This document shows, one piece after another, positions 51,313 through 61,431 of a DNA stretch of 64,000 nucleotides (the stretch's first letter is position 1; each line of letters begins with the position of its first letter). A model generated the notes under the pieces. It saw only the letters and a list, made by a program, of their open reading frames with translations, was not told the origin of the DNA and did not search any database. The translations under genes were made by a program, and so were the position numbers. The stretch is from Mortierella sp. BCC40632 (taxonomy: Eukaryota; Mortierellomycota; Mortierellomycetes; Mortierellales; Mortierellaceae). The DNA is taken from contig WAEK01000016.1 of NCBI GenBank assembly GCA_011634665.1, positions 372,001-436,000 on the forward strand, given 5' to 3'.

Positions 51313-54300
51313 ATGGACTCACCATCGAGCGAGCCTGCAATGGCGCACTTGGCAGGAGTTGGGGCCTTTAGTGTGTTTGTCGATACGGCAGGGTTGTTAG
51401 AGGCCGATACGGCCAAAAACGAGCAGGCTTACCGTAAAGTTTGGCGTCAGGCTCGCTACCTTGATGGCTGCCGTCCGCAAGATGGCTTCTTTGATGTTGA
51501 AGGTGGATCTATCGAACTAAGTGCTGAGAATGGCATAGGTGAAAACGTCACTGTGGACGGAGTTCAATCTGCAGAGGGCGCGAACGGCTTCATTGAGCTC
51601 TGGGGTGCTGTTAGAAGCGGCTATCAGTGTGCCATTCAGTACTGTGGCATGTCTTTTTTCTTCGGTATGTACTTCAAAACTTCCTTGTGGAATAGTTACC
51701 AGCCCATAGTATCTACATTACGTCCGCTTCTTCTCGCTTCATCTCTCGACCTTCTTTGGGGCCTTCCGTAGTGTTTTACATACTCTGGAGGTTTTAAAAG
51801 TGTTCGTGTTCAGTGACCCGAACTAATTTGATTCTTTCTTGGCGGCTTGATATTCCCCTCCCCCTCTATCCACTTGCATCTCCATCATTTCTCCACAGGG
51901 TTATTCCCGATCATTGGGCCAATCTATTGTCTCTACCTGTCTTATCAGACTATTTACATACCACTCATGTCCTTGAATATTGGGAGGTCGGCAATTAAGA
52001 AACTCAAGGTTGAGCTGTTCAAAAACTTTGTCCTGGAGATACTAGTAAGTGCATATTTACCTTCTTTTTGACTTTGAAAAAAAAAAAAGGTCTAAAAAAT
52101 CGCCAGCCTTTTCGTCTGAGGCATCCAGGCTTCGTCTTTCGAGGTCACAATCGTCCATTTAGCTCAGTTCATCCATGTCTATAAATCGCACACATTTAAT
52201 CAGAACACCACTATTTTCTTCCCTTCTTCTCTCTTCACCCCTTCTCGTTCATTGTTGTTTTCTCTCTCTTTTCCTTTCTTTCTTCTCTCAAACCCTCTCA
52301 TCCCCTCTCTTGCCTGGATACCTTCACTTCTTTCATCCCTCCTCCTTCTCCCACCTTCTTGCAAACAGTTTGGCTTGTTTTTCCCAATCCTTGGGAGCGC
52401 ATTTCGTGTCTTCTTCCGAGGCTCTTATCGATCTGTGGTGTTTGCAGGCACTCAAGTCCTCAACAAGGCTAGGGTTTGCGAAAGTGCTCGTCAGTCCACC
52501 CAACTTGTATTATTGAGCGCTGTCCAGACCAGGTTTCCTTTCCCGCGAATCCCCTCCTTCATCCAGCCAATCCCTGACATTGTCGCGCCAACGAGTGTAG
52601 TTTCAGTCTCTCCAAGTATCGAGTCCCGTGATAATCTTGCACAGCAACCGCCCCTACAACAGACTGACCCTCTCAGCTCAGACTCAGTCCAATCCGCCAT
52701 GGGTATGCTGCGCCGTTTGACCTGCGTATCGCTCCAAAGAGCGCCCACTTCACCTCCGAGAGACGATTCTGGTTTGGATCAAAGTTCACAACAGAGTGAT
52801 GGCACACCACAAAGTCTCAACCAGCATCAGGCTCAGGGCTCAAGGCAACAACAACAACCAAACCAAGGTTCACAGCAAGATCAGCGTTCCCAGCAAGAGC
52901 CAGAGTCACACCAGGGATCGCGACTGTCACAAGGTCCAAATTTGGAGCAAGGTCATAGTGTACCTGAAGGATCCAGTCTGGAGCACAGTCACAGCTCTTA
53001 CCATGGCCAAAGCTCTCAGCACGGCCCGAGCCTCCAGCAAGTCCCAAGATCTCGACCAGGCCAAAACGTCCGACAAGATCGAAGCTCTCAACAAGCCCAA
53101 ATCCCTCTTAATGTCCCCTCGATCGTTTTGGGTGCAGATCGTAATCCAACCTTGCACGCGTCTAATCCATGGGGCCAGTTGCGAGAAGAGGGGGTTGAAA
53201 GTAGCCAGAACGTGAGCCAATCCAGTAACCTTGATCGAGTGACTCGTCCTAGATACACAGCCGGGACTGCCATTCATCGTCCCATCACCCAAGGCAGCTC
53301 CGTAACCTCATTCTCGGTCGAACTTTCGTCTCTTTTAAGCGTCGTGGCAGCAGCTCGCGCCGGCGGGGAAGCTTCCGACACAGTAGGCCCTCGCAGCACC
53401 TCAACAGTCGGCTCTACTGCATCCATAGGTGATGCTCGTCCAGACGAGCGCCAAGACAGGGAGCGTCCTCCGACATACAGTCTAGGACGGAATAGACCTA
53501 TTGACGAAGTTTTTACTCCTGGTAGTGCAGGCAGTCTCCCTCCTTACACCGACGTCCCTCCAGCCTATGGTAGTACCTCTCATCCTAGTGGACGGGGGAC
53601 ACTGACTCCTTACCGCCGACGACCATTTGCAACTGTTGGCCGCCAAGATGAGGATAGTCAGGATGCAGACGAAGAAAGTTCGATGGGAGAAGACATTGAA
53701 ATGCAAAGCATCAGCACCATAGATCACGTCCAAGAAAATCACAGTCCAGTACCGCGGAATGCTATCCCTCGTGGACCCGCCTATAACGATTCTGATGATG
53801 AGCCTCTTGGGATTAGTCTGAACCGAATGCAGCTTACTGGTGGACGCCCTTCTTTTCCTGGTGGAATTTTGCAGAATCAGCCAACGACAGTACACCCCGG
53901 TACAAGATTAGACTTAGCTATTGAGCCAAATTATCCGACGACTAGCAGGAGAGATGGCTTTTCTGCTGCCCCGAATCCTATTGGGGCGTCACGCAGTGGC
54001 GCACTCTTTCCGAACCAACAAGATACAGTTTACGTAGCTGGCCACGGAGTAGCTAGCAGCACAAGCGTAGGATCTTTTCCTCCGACAATGAGCGACCAAG
54101 CTCTGAGGAATGCACAACAAATTATTAGGGATCAATACACCCTTGTTCGCATCAGCAATGCTCAAAGACAAGCTGAGGACAGAACTGCTGTTTCTGCTGT
54201 CACTGCTCCTACCACTGCTGCAGTTAGTAATACCTCAGGCCTCACTCGGGTTTCGTTTGCACCCCATGTAAATGTGCTCAACTACGTGCCGATTCAGGAA

Positions 54301-54660
54301 AGACGATCCATCCTTCCACCACGCAACTTAGTCCCACCGAAGCGCAATACAACTAACAGCCAGAACCAGAGCCAAAACCAGCTCCAGGGCCAGGGCCAGA
54401 ACTTGAATCTGAGCCAGAGCCAAAGTCAGAACCGAGGCCGGAGTCAGAGCCATGGCCAGAGCCAGATCCGGACCTACACCCAAGTCCTACAGCCACCAGT
54501 CCCTCTAGTCCCTCGCAATCTCGTCCCACCTACTTCAAGACCAACGATAGAAACATTGGGTGGCGAGCCTGGACGCGGTTCCCAAGAGGTTGACGCTTGG
54601 TTAAATCAGCAATACGTCTTGCAACAGAGGGCACTTCAGAATGGACGACGTGAAAACTAA
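51313..54660 (+). CDS. Membrane protein, DUF4112-like core with long Gln/Ser-rich tail
   Basis: Three coding exons, 51313-51664, 51899-52044 and 52369-54660, join in phase; about 929 aa. The start 51313 follows a strong polypyrimidine acceptor, so 51140-51309 looks like a 5'-UTR intron; an in-frame ATG at 51262 is the alternative. The N-terminal domain has AYRKVWRQARYLDGC and two related hydrophobic segments, GLFPIIGPIYCLYLSYQTIY and FGLFFPILGSAFRVFFRGSY, joined by an amphipathic stretch. This Pro-Ile-x-Gly duplication resembles the DUF4112 fold; I infer that, not prove it. The rest (residues about 250-929) is disordered and Gln/Ser/Asn-rich: a QGS-type repeat near 52820-53100 and a SQSQNxGQ-type repeat near 54360-54470. 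No other domain is seen. The function of DUF4112 proteins is unknown. Confidence 0.75.
52840..53100 (+). repeat. Degenerate Gln/Ser/Gly/His-rich repeat in the membrane protein tail
   Basis: Imperfect short units built from GS, SQ and QG dipeptides (SQQDQRSQQ, HQGSRLSQG, LEHSHSSYHG, SQHGPSLQQ) encode a low-complexity segment. A related repeat lies at 54358-54470. Confidence 0.75.
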
Positions 54661-55289
54661 GGTGGAAGTCATGGAAGATGAAGGCCCATGAACAGAGTGT
54701 AAAGAGACGGAGAGATAGGCCGAGAGATCTTTTACTATGGCTCATTTCCTCGAACTCTTGGAGGCGATTCATGAATGGCAATTAGATGATGAATGAGTAC
54801 CCAAGATAGTGAACATCAGAGAACACCCAGGGTAAAGAGGAAGTTCATCTGTCAGAACAAAAGAATAAATGTAAAAAAGACCTCTTCCCTCCTATAAATC
54901 TCATTTTTCCACGCTGTCAGATATGTGGCGAAGTGGCACATTAGAGGGTTTTTTGACAGATGGGCTGACATAACGCCCTTTGGGGAGTGCCTTTCCAAGC
55001 CATTGATCGGAGATGTCTTTTGCGAAGGACTCAGGGTTGAGCACAGTCACTGGCTATCTACACCACTGGAACGAAGGGAGGAAAAAAAAACGCCTTAAGA
55101 TATCCTTTGAGGTCTGGACACGGCGGGACAATCATGCCTGAAAGCCTGCCCTTCCCCTCACACCCCTCACTTTCTCCTTCACCCCTTTGCTGCACGAGGA
55201 TTGGAACCTTTTTAAAAGATCCGCAGTTCTCTCTCTCTTTTTTTTCTTCTTCTTCTCATTATCCAAACACCCTGCTCCAACTTATCATC
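54661..55289. other. Intergenic region before the 2OG oxygenase
   Basis: 629 bases: 3' flank with an A-rich piece (55084-55090), then a C/T-rich leader (55140-55260) before the oxygenase ATG. No feature beyond these was recognised. Confidence 0.5.
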
Positions 55290-56173
55290 ATGCTCTCCAC
55301 AAGCCCACTACACATTACGAGGCCAACTAGCCTTGACACCACTCAGGAGTCAAAGACAACAGCAACCACCAACTTGAATGTTCTTCCGACGGAGAAGGGG
55401 TCTGTTCGCTCCCTACCTATCATTGACTTTGCACAATACACTACCAACAAGGAACAATGTGCTCAGGAGATTCTACATGCTAGTGAGGACATTGGATTTT
55501 TTTATCTTACGAACCATGGTATCCCGCAGGACCTGGTCGACGAGATGTTTGAGCACAGTGCTGCGTACTACAAAAAGCCTTTGTCGTACAAGACCGCTCA
55601 TACCATCGGACGCGAAAACTATGGATACACGGGGTTACAGGACGAAAAGTATGTATTTTTTTTTCTTTTTTTTGACTGTGGGAGCTCTTTTCTCGATATA
55701 GAGGAGAGGAATTAATAGGACTAATTTTTTCTATTTGTGTAAAAAAAAAAAATCTTAGACTCGACTTAGCACATGAAGAGATGGACATGAAAGAGTAAGT
55801 CAAGAGAGAGAAAGAAAGAAAAAAAGAAAGACGGGGGCCACACTACATGCTGAATGGGGTTATGAAGTAAACCGAGCTGAAGTTCTCATGCGCAGTTTCT
55901 CCTCAATTTCTTCTTGACCATGTCATTATAGATGTTTCAATGTCACCAAACTCGCGATCGACAGCGAGTCCACAAAGAGTTTTGCACTTGGTGACCCTGC
56001 TGTCCAAGCAAGAGTTGGCCATTTTTTTAAGGTGACGAACCAATCTAAAAAAAAAAAAAAAAAAAAAAAAAAGGCACACTCCCGTCAATCACATTACTGC
56101 TGCTGGCGCAATGTCCTCGTGTCGAATAACCAGGATCAAGTCTTGTTACTGTCATCAAGCCTCTCTGACAAAC

Positions 56174-56217
<44 letters not shown>

Positions 56218-56423
56218 AGACGTTGCATGAATTAGGTCTGGATATTCTTCGCTGCTTTGCTATCGCTCTCAAGATCCCTGAACCCGCTGGCGGCCAGAAC
56301 TACTTTGACCAGAGTCATCAATGGGAAGCGCCTGCCTTCACCACCCTTCGGTTCCTGCATTATCCTCAGCAAAAAGGGGACCCTCGCCAGCCTTTGGCCG
56401 GAAGGTACAGACAGACAGAGAGG

Positions 56424-56486
<63 letters not shown>

Positions 56487-56990
56487 AGGGGAAAGGAGGA
56501 GTGAAGGAAATGGACCTACTTCGAAAAGACATTATTTCCATAACTCTGACACCACTCATTTACTTTTGGTGGAGTGAACTACAGTCATTCAGACTATGGT
56601 ACAATCACGCTCCTATTCCAAAAGGATATTCCAGGACTTGAGGTGCAAGCTTCCAGAACTCAGCCTAATGTCCCATGGGTCCCCGCACCTGTGATCCCAG
56701 GTGCGATCCTGGTCAACATCGCGGATCATTTCCAAATCTGGACCAATGGACTCGTCAAATCGACCAAACATCGAGTCATGTATAATCCTTTGCAAGAAAC
56801 AAGTTCACGGTATTCGATCGCTTGTTTTATGAACGCGAACAATGACACAGTGTTGGAGCCAATTCCGAGTCCATTGATTACGCAGGAGATGCGTGAAGAG
56901 GCTGTTGAATTTGAGGAGGGTAGACATATGACGGCCGGAGAGTACCTCAAGTGGAGACTCGCGTTGACCTACAGATTTGATGAGATTTAG
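55290..56990 (+). CDS. 2-oxoglutarate/Fe(II)-dependent oxygenase, isopenicillin-N-synthase-like
   Basis: Five exons (55290-55648, 55759-55794, 55932-56031, 56220-56404, 56585-56990) join in phase to 361 aa. The N-terminal DIOX_N part has LPIIDFAQY and DIGFFYLTNHGIP. The jelly-roll core has RFLHYP, then the iron ligands in SHSDYGTITLLFQ (His and Asp) and, about 60 residues on, KSTKHRV (second His), with SRYSIACF (the RxS that binds 2-oxoglutarate). GLEVQ and NIADHFQIWTNG also fit the family. All metal and cosubstrate residues are present. Fungal members hydroxylate or desaturate varied small molecules; the substrate here is unknown, and there is no neighbouring biosynthetic cluster. Introns 3 and 4 carry long complementary CT and GA microsatellites. 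Confidence 0.92.
56047..56072 (+). repeat. A26 homopolymer in oxygenase intron 3
   Basis: 26 consecutive A in the intron 56032-56219. Confidence 0.95.
56178..56214 (+). repeat. (CT)n microsatellite, oxygenase intron 3
   Basis: A perfect 37-base CT run, five bases before the acceptor AG at 56218-56219, so it is the polypyrimidine tract itself. Confidence 0.95.
56426..56480 (+). repeat. (GA)n microsatellite, oxygenase intron 4
   Basis: A perfect GA run of about 55 bases, shortly after the donor at 56405, followed by GGAGGGAGGGG. Confidence 0.95.
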
Positions 56991-58578
56991 AGAGCAGGCG
57001 AGAGAGAGAGAGAGAGAGAGAGAAAGCGTGAGAGAGTTGGAGCGATCCATGTACATACATAGCCCCAAGGGTTGTTTGTGTTCCCACAATCCCTGAGTGG
57101 TTCACAAACCTCCGACACACAAATAAATTACTCTTGAACAAAAAGGCAGAAAGGTTTCCTAGCGTTTATATTTTATTTTATTTTATTTTTTTGACTCGTA
57201 CCCAGCTGATCTGTATCCTTCAATAATATTCGTTCCGCCAAACCCGCGATCTCTGCGCCAAATGAGACAGAGGAATGCAAAAAAAAAAAAAAAAAAAAAG
57301 TCATCAGACAAAGAGCGCGTTTTTTGCGCGGTGCCGGCCCCAAGAGTAGGATAGGAGAAAGAAGGGGGAGGGAGATGGAGGATGAGAAAGAAGACAGAGT
57401 AAGTAGAGGAGAGCCTCATTCCCCTACTCGTGAATTATAGACCATGCTCAATGCTCTCTCTTTCTCTTTTCTCTCTCTCTCTCTCTCTCTCTTTCACTTT
57501 CTGACCTGTGCTCTCGCCTTTAGGCCGCACGAACCCGATGTAGGACCAATCCTCTGGCAGTGCAAATTGCAGGTGCAGCAACATTTTTTTTGGTTATGCA
57601 CCAAAGCTGACCCCCAAAAAAAAAAAAAAAAAAAGAGATGGCTCCTTTTTACCCCTGTTGGCTCATTGCAGAAAAAAAAAAAAGATAGAGAAAATGAGAG
57701 AAAGAGGGAATGAGAGAAACGGCACAGCAGTTCGGGGCTCTCATAACTCACAGGGACTATGGCTACCTGTTCGGTCCGCATTTAGTAAAAGAGATGGAAT
57801 GAGTCGGATACTCTTCTTTCCCTCCCTCTCTCAACCCGGAAGATGAAGTTGGAAGCGGCATGTGCGGAATAGAGAAAAGGGTAAAGAAGACAAGACTAGT
57901 TCTTTGAGAAGGGTGAGAACTTGAATCGGGGTACACCTAAAAATGGCGCAACTTGTCAGCCAGTCAGTCCTTGCTTCATACTGATGATCCGCATCTGGAA
58001 AGGAAGGATGGGAAAGAGGAAAACAGGAGCAGGGGTAGGGGGCAGGAACAAGGAGGTGGGAGCAAGGAGGTAGGAGTAAAGGAAATGAGGGGTAAAAAAG
58101 AAAAGAAAAGAAAATCCTCAAGGGCAGAAATGTTCGATGCCGAGACCTCTTCCCCCGCGGAGACGACCAAAGAAAACTGTGGACAAACAAAGAGAGCGGT
58201 CTTGCTCTTGGGTGAGAACGAGGCACCGCCGACTGTATGGACTCTTTTTTTTTTTCTCTCTCTTCGGTTAGTTAAGTGACCGAAGAGTGTGCGTAAGTTT
58301 AAACCAAGAGAGAAAAGAGAGTTACAATTTGCTACGTACTGTAAATAATGTGCCGGGGTCCCCGACTACGGTTTGCGCCCGAAGAGAACGAGAAAAGAGG
58401 ATGTTGAGGTGAGCATTGGCCAATCTGCCTTTCTCGGATGGATTCCCTCTCCCCTTCTCTTTTTTCTTCTCCCAGACTCGGTTGTTGAGAAAAATAAAAG
58501 AGCGTGGCTGGGACACAACTCTAATGGAGGACATCCCAGCCTCACGATTCCCGCCTTTGCCCTTTTTTTTTTTTGCTC

Positions 58579-58616
<38 letters not shown>

Positions 58617-59297
58617 TCTTGTGTAGCAACCAGGGCTGCTCATTCTCGTAACACTTTCATACATCTCTCATGCACTGCTTTTTTGGAGACACAGATAAGT
58701 CCACAAGACAAAGAGAACACAGGCACATGTGCAGGGGCAGGAGCATTTTTTGCAGCAGTGAGGAGAATAAAAAAAAAATGAGGCGAGGGGTCATCTCTCA
58801 CCACCATACCATGCAGGGATTAAATGTGAAAAAAAAAAAAAAAAAGCCAATGCCAATGTAGAGGAGCTCAAGAGCGTTCGTTTTGTTCGCTTCGCTTCAT
58901 TTCGTTTCGTTTGTTCGTTTTTTTTTAGTTGGAATGGCAGAGTGGTAGAGTGGTTCACTATATACATGTATTATTGGATACCTTTTTTTGTGATTATGGC
59001 AAAAAAAGACAATGGTCGGGGTTGGAGAAAGAAAGAGGAAAAAAAAAGGAAAGAAAAAAAGAAGTAAAGAGAAACAGAGATGTACCTTCCTCCTCTTCTT
59101 CATATCTCTTCCATGTGTTTTCTCCAAATAGACAAGACAATAGAGTAGGTTGATGCGGGAGGAGCAACCCGACGATGCAAGTACTGGGCGTAGTTTAGCT
59201 GTATGGTTACATCCTGTTTGTCTTGCGGAGCTGGCTCTTGAGTTGAAAGAGTAGAGATAGAGGTACATTCTCGTTTCATTCCTTTACTCATTGCTCG
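56991..59297. other. Gene-free, microsatellite-rich region
   Basis: 2.3 kb after the oxygenase stop. It contains (GA)n at 56999-57024, A19 at 57281-57299, (CT)n at 57465-57492, A18 near 57617-57634, (CT)n at 58585-58611 and A17 at 58829-58846, plus several A/G-rich stretches. Open frames are low-complexity or antisense. A repeated TTCGTTTCG motif lies at 58877-58920. No gene, RNA or transposon end could be supported. Confidence 0.6.
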
Positions 59298-59639
59298 TCA
59301 TGGTCTGCTTGCTGTCGACTGGATAATGACATCTACTGGGGTCCGGGCAATGGCCTCAGCATAGGACGGTGGTGGTGGGGGCATTTGGCTAGTATCGCCG
59401 TCGTGAAGCCAGAGGGACTGGGACATGGGCGGATCAGAGATTTGTATCCGTGTTTCTGAGGAAGCATCGACAGAGACAGGAGTGGTGCTGCGATCTTGAA
59501 TGGAGTTGTCTGCGTCAGAGTGAGGAAGCAGGTGGTCTGGCGAGTCGAGGACGCGATCCAGTGTGAGCCAACAATAAAAGATGGCGCCAGCTGTGAAGAG
59601 GATGACTACAAGGAGGATGATCACCACGAAGAACTGCAT
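59298..59639 (-). CDS. Small single-pass membrane protein with PPxY motif, 113 aa
   Basis: Uninterrupted frame from ATG 59639. Residues 2-27 (QFFVVIILLVVILFTAGAIFYCWL) are one hydrophobic helix with almost no N-terminal tail. The remainder is hydrophilic: Asp/Ser-rich, then PPPPPSYAEAIA (residues about 88-99). PPSY is a PPxY motif, the ligand of Nedd4/Rsp5-family WW domains, and small single-pass proteins of this design act as ubiquitin-ligase adaptors in fungi. That role is inference. I do not recognise the exact family. An upstream TTG-started extension was rejected because the ATG sits directly before the helix. The upstream DNA holds GTT/GCT/GGT trinucleotide repeats. Confidence 0.65.
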   Translation of the reverse strand: MQFFVVIILLVVILFTAGAIFYCWLTLDRVLDSPDHLLPHSDADNSIQDRSTTPVSVDASSETRIQISDPPMSQSLWLHDGDTSQMPPPPPSYAEAIARTPVDVIIQSTASRP

Positions 59640-60596
59640 CGTGGTGTGGATGGGGATGAGTGTAAGACGAGAGGCAAAGAGGCAGGGCGAGGCAAGGAGG
59701 AGCGAGGCGAAACGAGAAGTGAGTAGGAGCAGGACCAAAGAGAGTGATGGAGGATGACGGTTGGGAGGAATAAAAAGGGCGGGGCGTTGGTGTAGTTATT
59801 ACTGTTGTTGTTGCTGCTGTTGCTGGTGCTGGTGCTGATGCTGATGCTGATGTTGAAACTATTGTTGGCGTGTTGGCGTTGGTACTAGTGGTGGTGGTGG
59901 TAGTGGTGGTGGTGGTGCTGTTGTTGGATGAAGGTGAGAGTGGGTTGACGGAAAGAGAAAAGAAGGAAAGAGAGAATCATGCATCGCACCTAATCCATAT
60001 CCACTCGTCGAATCGACGCAGGACGTGCAAAAAATATTGGGACAGGACGGGCGCAGACACTGTGGATCCGCCCTTTGCCCCTAGTGCTCTCTCTCTCTCT
60101 TTCACCCCCTGTCACCCCTCTCTGCATATCCCGCTACACACTCTCGCTCTCGCTCTCGCCCTCCCCCCTCTTCTCCTTCCGGCTGCCGCATACCCGAGGA
60201 CGCCGAGATCTGAAGGCGACCACTCGATATTCGGAGCCAACTTGAGTGGCTCTCAAGCGACGGATTGAGGATAAGGTTCAGGTAGACATGCGGGGTGGAG
60301 GGCGAGAGGCGAGGACGAGGGGGGCAAAAGCGGCTTGGCGGGAGAGAGAGAGAGATAGAGGCGCGGGGCGGAACCAAAAGGGTTGTCAATTGGACCTACC
60401 GCTGGGTAAGCTCATCAGACCTGAGAAAAAGAAAGAGCGAGAAAAAAGAGTGGAGGAACTGTCGGCAGTGCGGGAGTCATTTTTCTCAGAACCGAGTCTG
60501 ACTGAGAGAAAGGGAGAGAAAGGGAGAGAAGGGGGGAAAAAGGAAGAGGAAAATAGAAGCGGAGTAGAAGTGCACCAAGGTTCAACAAGCTACTTT
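59640..60596. other. Intergenic region between the two membrane protein genes
   Basis: 957 bases. It has trinucleotide repeats (GCT/GTT/GGT, 59796-59925), a CT-rich piece with CTCGCT units (60083-60180) and an AG-rich stretch (60420-60560). No further gene is supported. Confidence 0.5.
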
Positions 60597-61247
60597 TTAG
60601 ATGGTCACTGACCGCCGGGGCTGTGCCTCTGCGGGGTCTTGGACTGAGAGCTTAGTCGAGATCATGCTGCTTTCGGTTTCATCCGTGTCGATAGGCTCGC
60701 CCACTACGGATCCTAGAGGTGACGGTGCTCGTGAAGGTCCAGGGGAAGGATGAGGAGATGGCTCAAAGGCTGACATCTTGGGACTTGGTGTAGGCATGAC
60801 TAAGGGTCCCGGTACGAGCGAGTTCCTGTTGCCATTTGGTTGAAGAAATGTGGTCGAGACTGGGGATCCTACTCCAGCAAAGGTTTCTGCCGAAGGGCGG
60901 GGAGGCGCTGCAGGGGCAAACTCCCGGCTGCGGTTCGACGACCTCGAACCCCTTCGGTCTTTGTCCATGATCTCATCAGGGATGGCGATCTTTATTGGCG
61001 ACCTGCCCTTATGTGGCGCAATCTCGTCCATAGCAATGCAAATGTCCAGACCGTGGGCGAGGGCTCGTTCCTGAGAATGATCTGGAAGAGGTTCTTGTGC
61101 CATGTCGATGTCAAATAGCTGAGGATCTCCTTCAAGGTGCGTGTCTTTGTTTTTGGACTTGTTATAAAGGATCACGATGACAATGATGATTTTGAGAGCG
61201 AGTAGTGCGGCAAGTATGCCCAGAGCAGCAAACAGGCCTGAGGTCAT
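60597..61247 (-). CDS. Single-pass membrane protein with Pro/Ser-rich cytosolic tail, 216 aa
   Basis: Uninterrupted frame from ATG 61247. Residues 3-28 (SGLFAALGILAALLALKI and IIVIVIL) form one hydrophobic helix, followed by the basic stop-transfer YNKSKNK. The tail (about 185 aa) is disordered, Pro/Ser-rich, with SPHPSPGPSRAPSPLG and many SP sites, probable kinase targets. No enzymatic domain is visible and the family is not recognised. A TATAAAA lies 178 bases upstream. It is the second of two minus-strand genes encoding N-anchored proteins in a row; their helices and tails show no clear homology to each other. Confidence 0.65.
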   Translation of the reverse strand: MTSGLFAALGILAALLALKIIIVIVILYNKSKNKDTHLEGDPQLFDIDMAQEPLPDHSQERALAHGLDICIAMDEIAPHKGRSPIKIAIPDEIMDKDRRGSRSSNRSREFAPAAPPRPSAETFAGVGSPVSTTFLQPNGNRNSLVPGPLVMPTPSPKMSAFEPSPHPSPGPSRAPSPLGSVVGEPIDTDETESSMISTKLSVQDPAEAQPRRSVTI

Positions 61248-61424
61248 TGTTTCTTTTGTTTCTTTTGTTTCTTTAAACAGATGTGGTAAAAGTTGTGTGG
61301 TGCGGTTGGCTCGATAAAAGGTTGACTAAAAAAGTAGACTAAATGTACAGGAGTCCGTGTGTATTTTTGTTTGCATTGAGAAGAAGAAAAAAAAAAAAGA
61401 AAAAAAAGGGTGCGAGCCTGTACG

Positions 61425-61431
61425 TTTTATA
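61425..61431 (-). promoter_or_regulatory. TATA box of the 216-aa membrane protein gene
   Basis: TATAAAA on the minus strand, 178 bases before the ATG at 61247. Confidence 0.55.

Noticed and set aside
56178..56480. CRISPR-like spaced repeats
   Set aside because: These are uninterrupted dinucleotide microsatellites with no spacers, in a eukaryotic gene.
57831..58279. Overlapping frames on both strands near 58 kb
   Set aside because: Both are low-complexity products of AG/CT-rich DNA without domain, start context or splice support.
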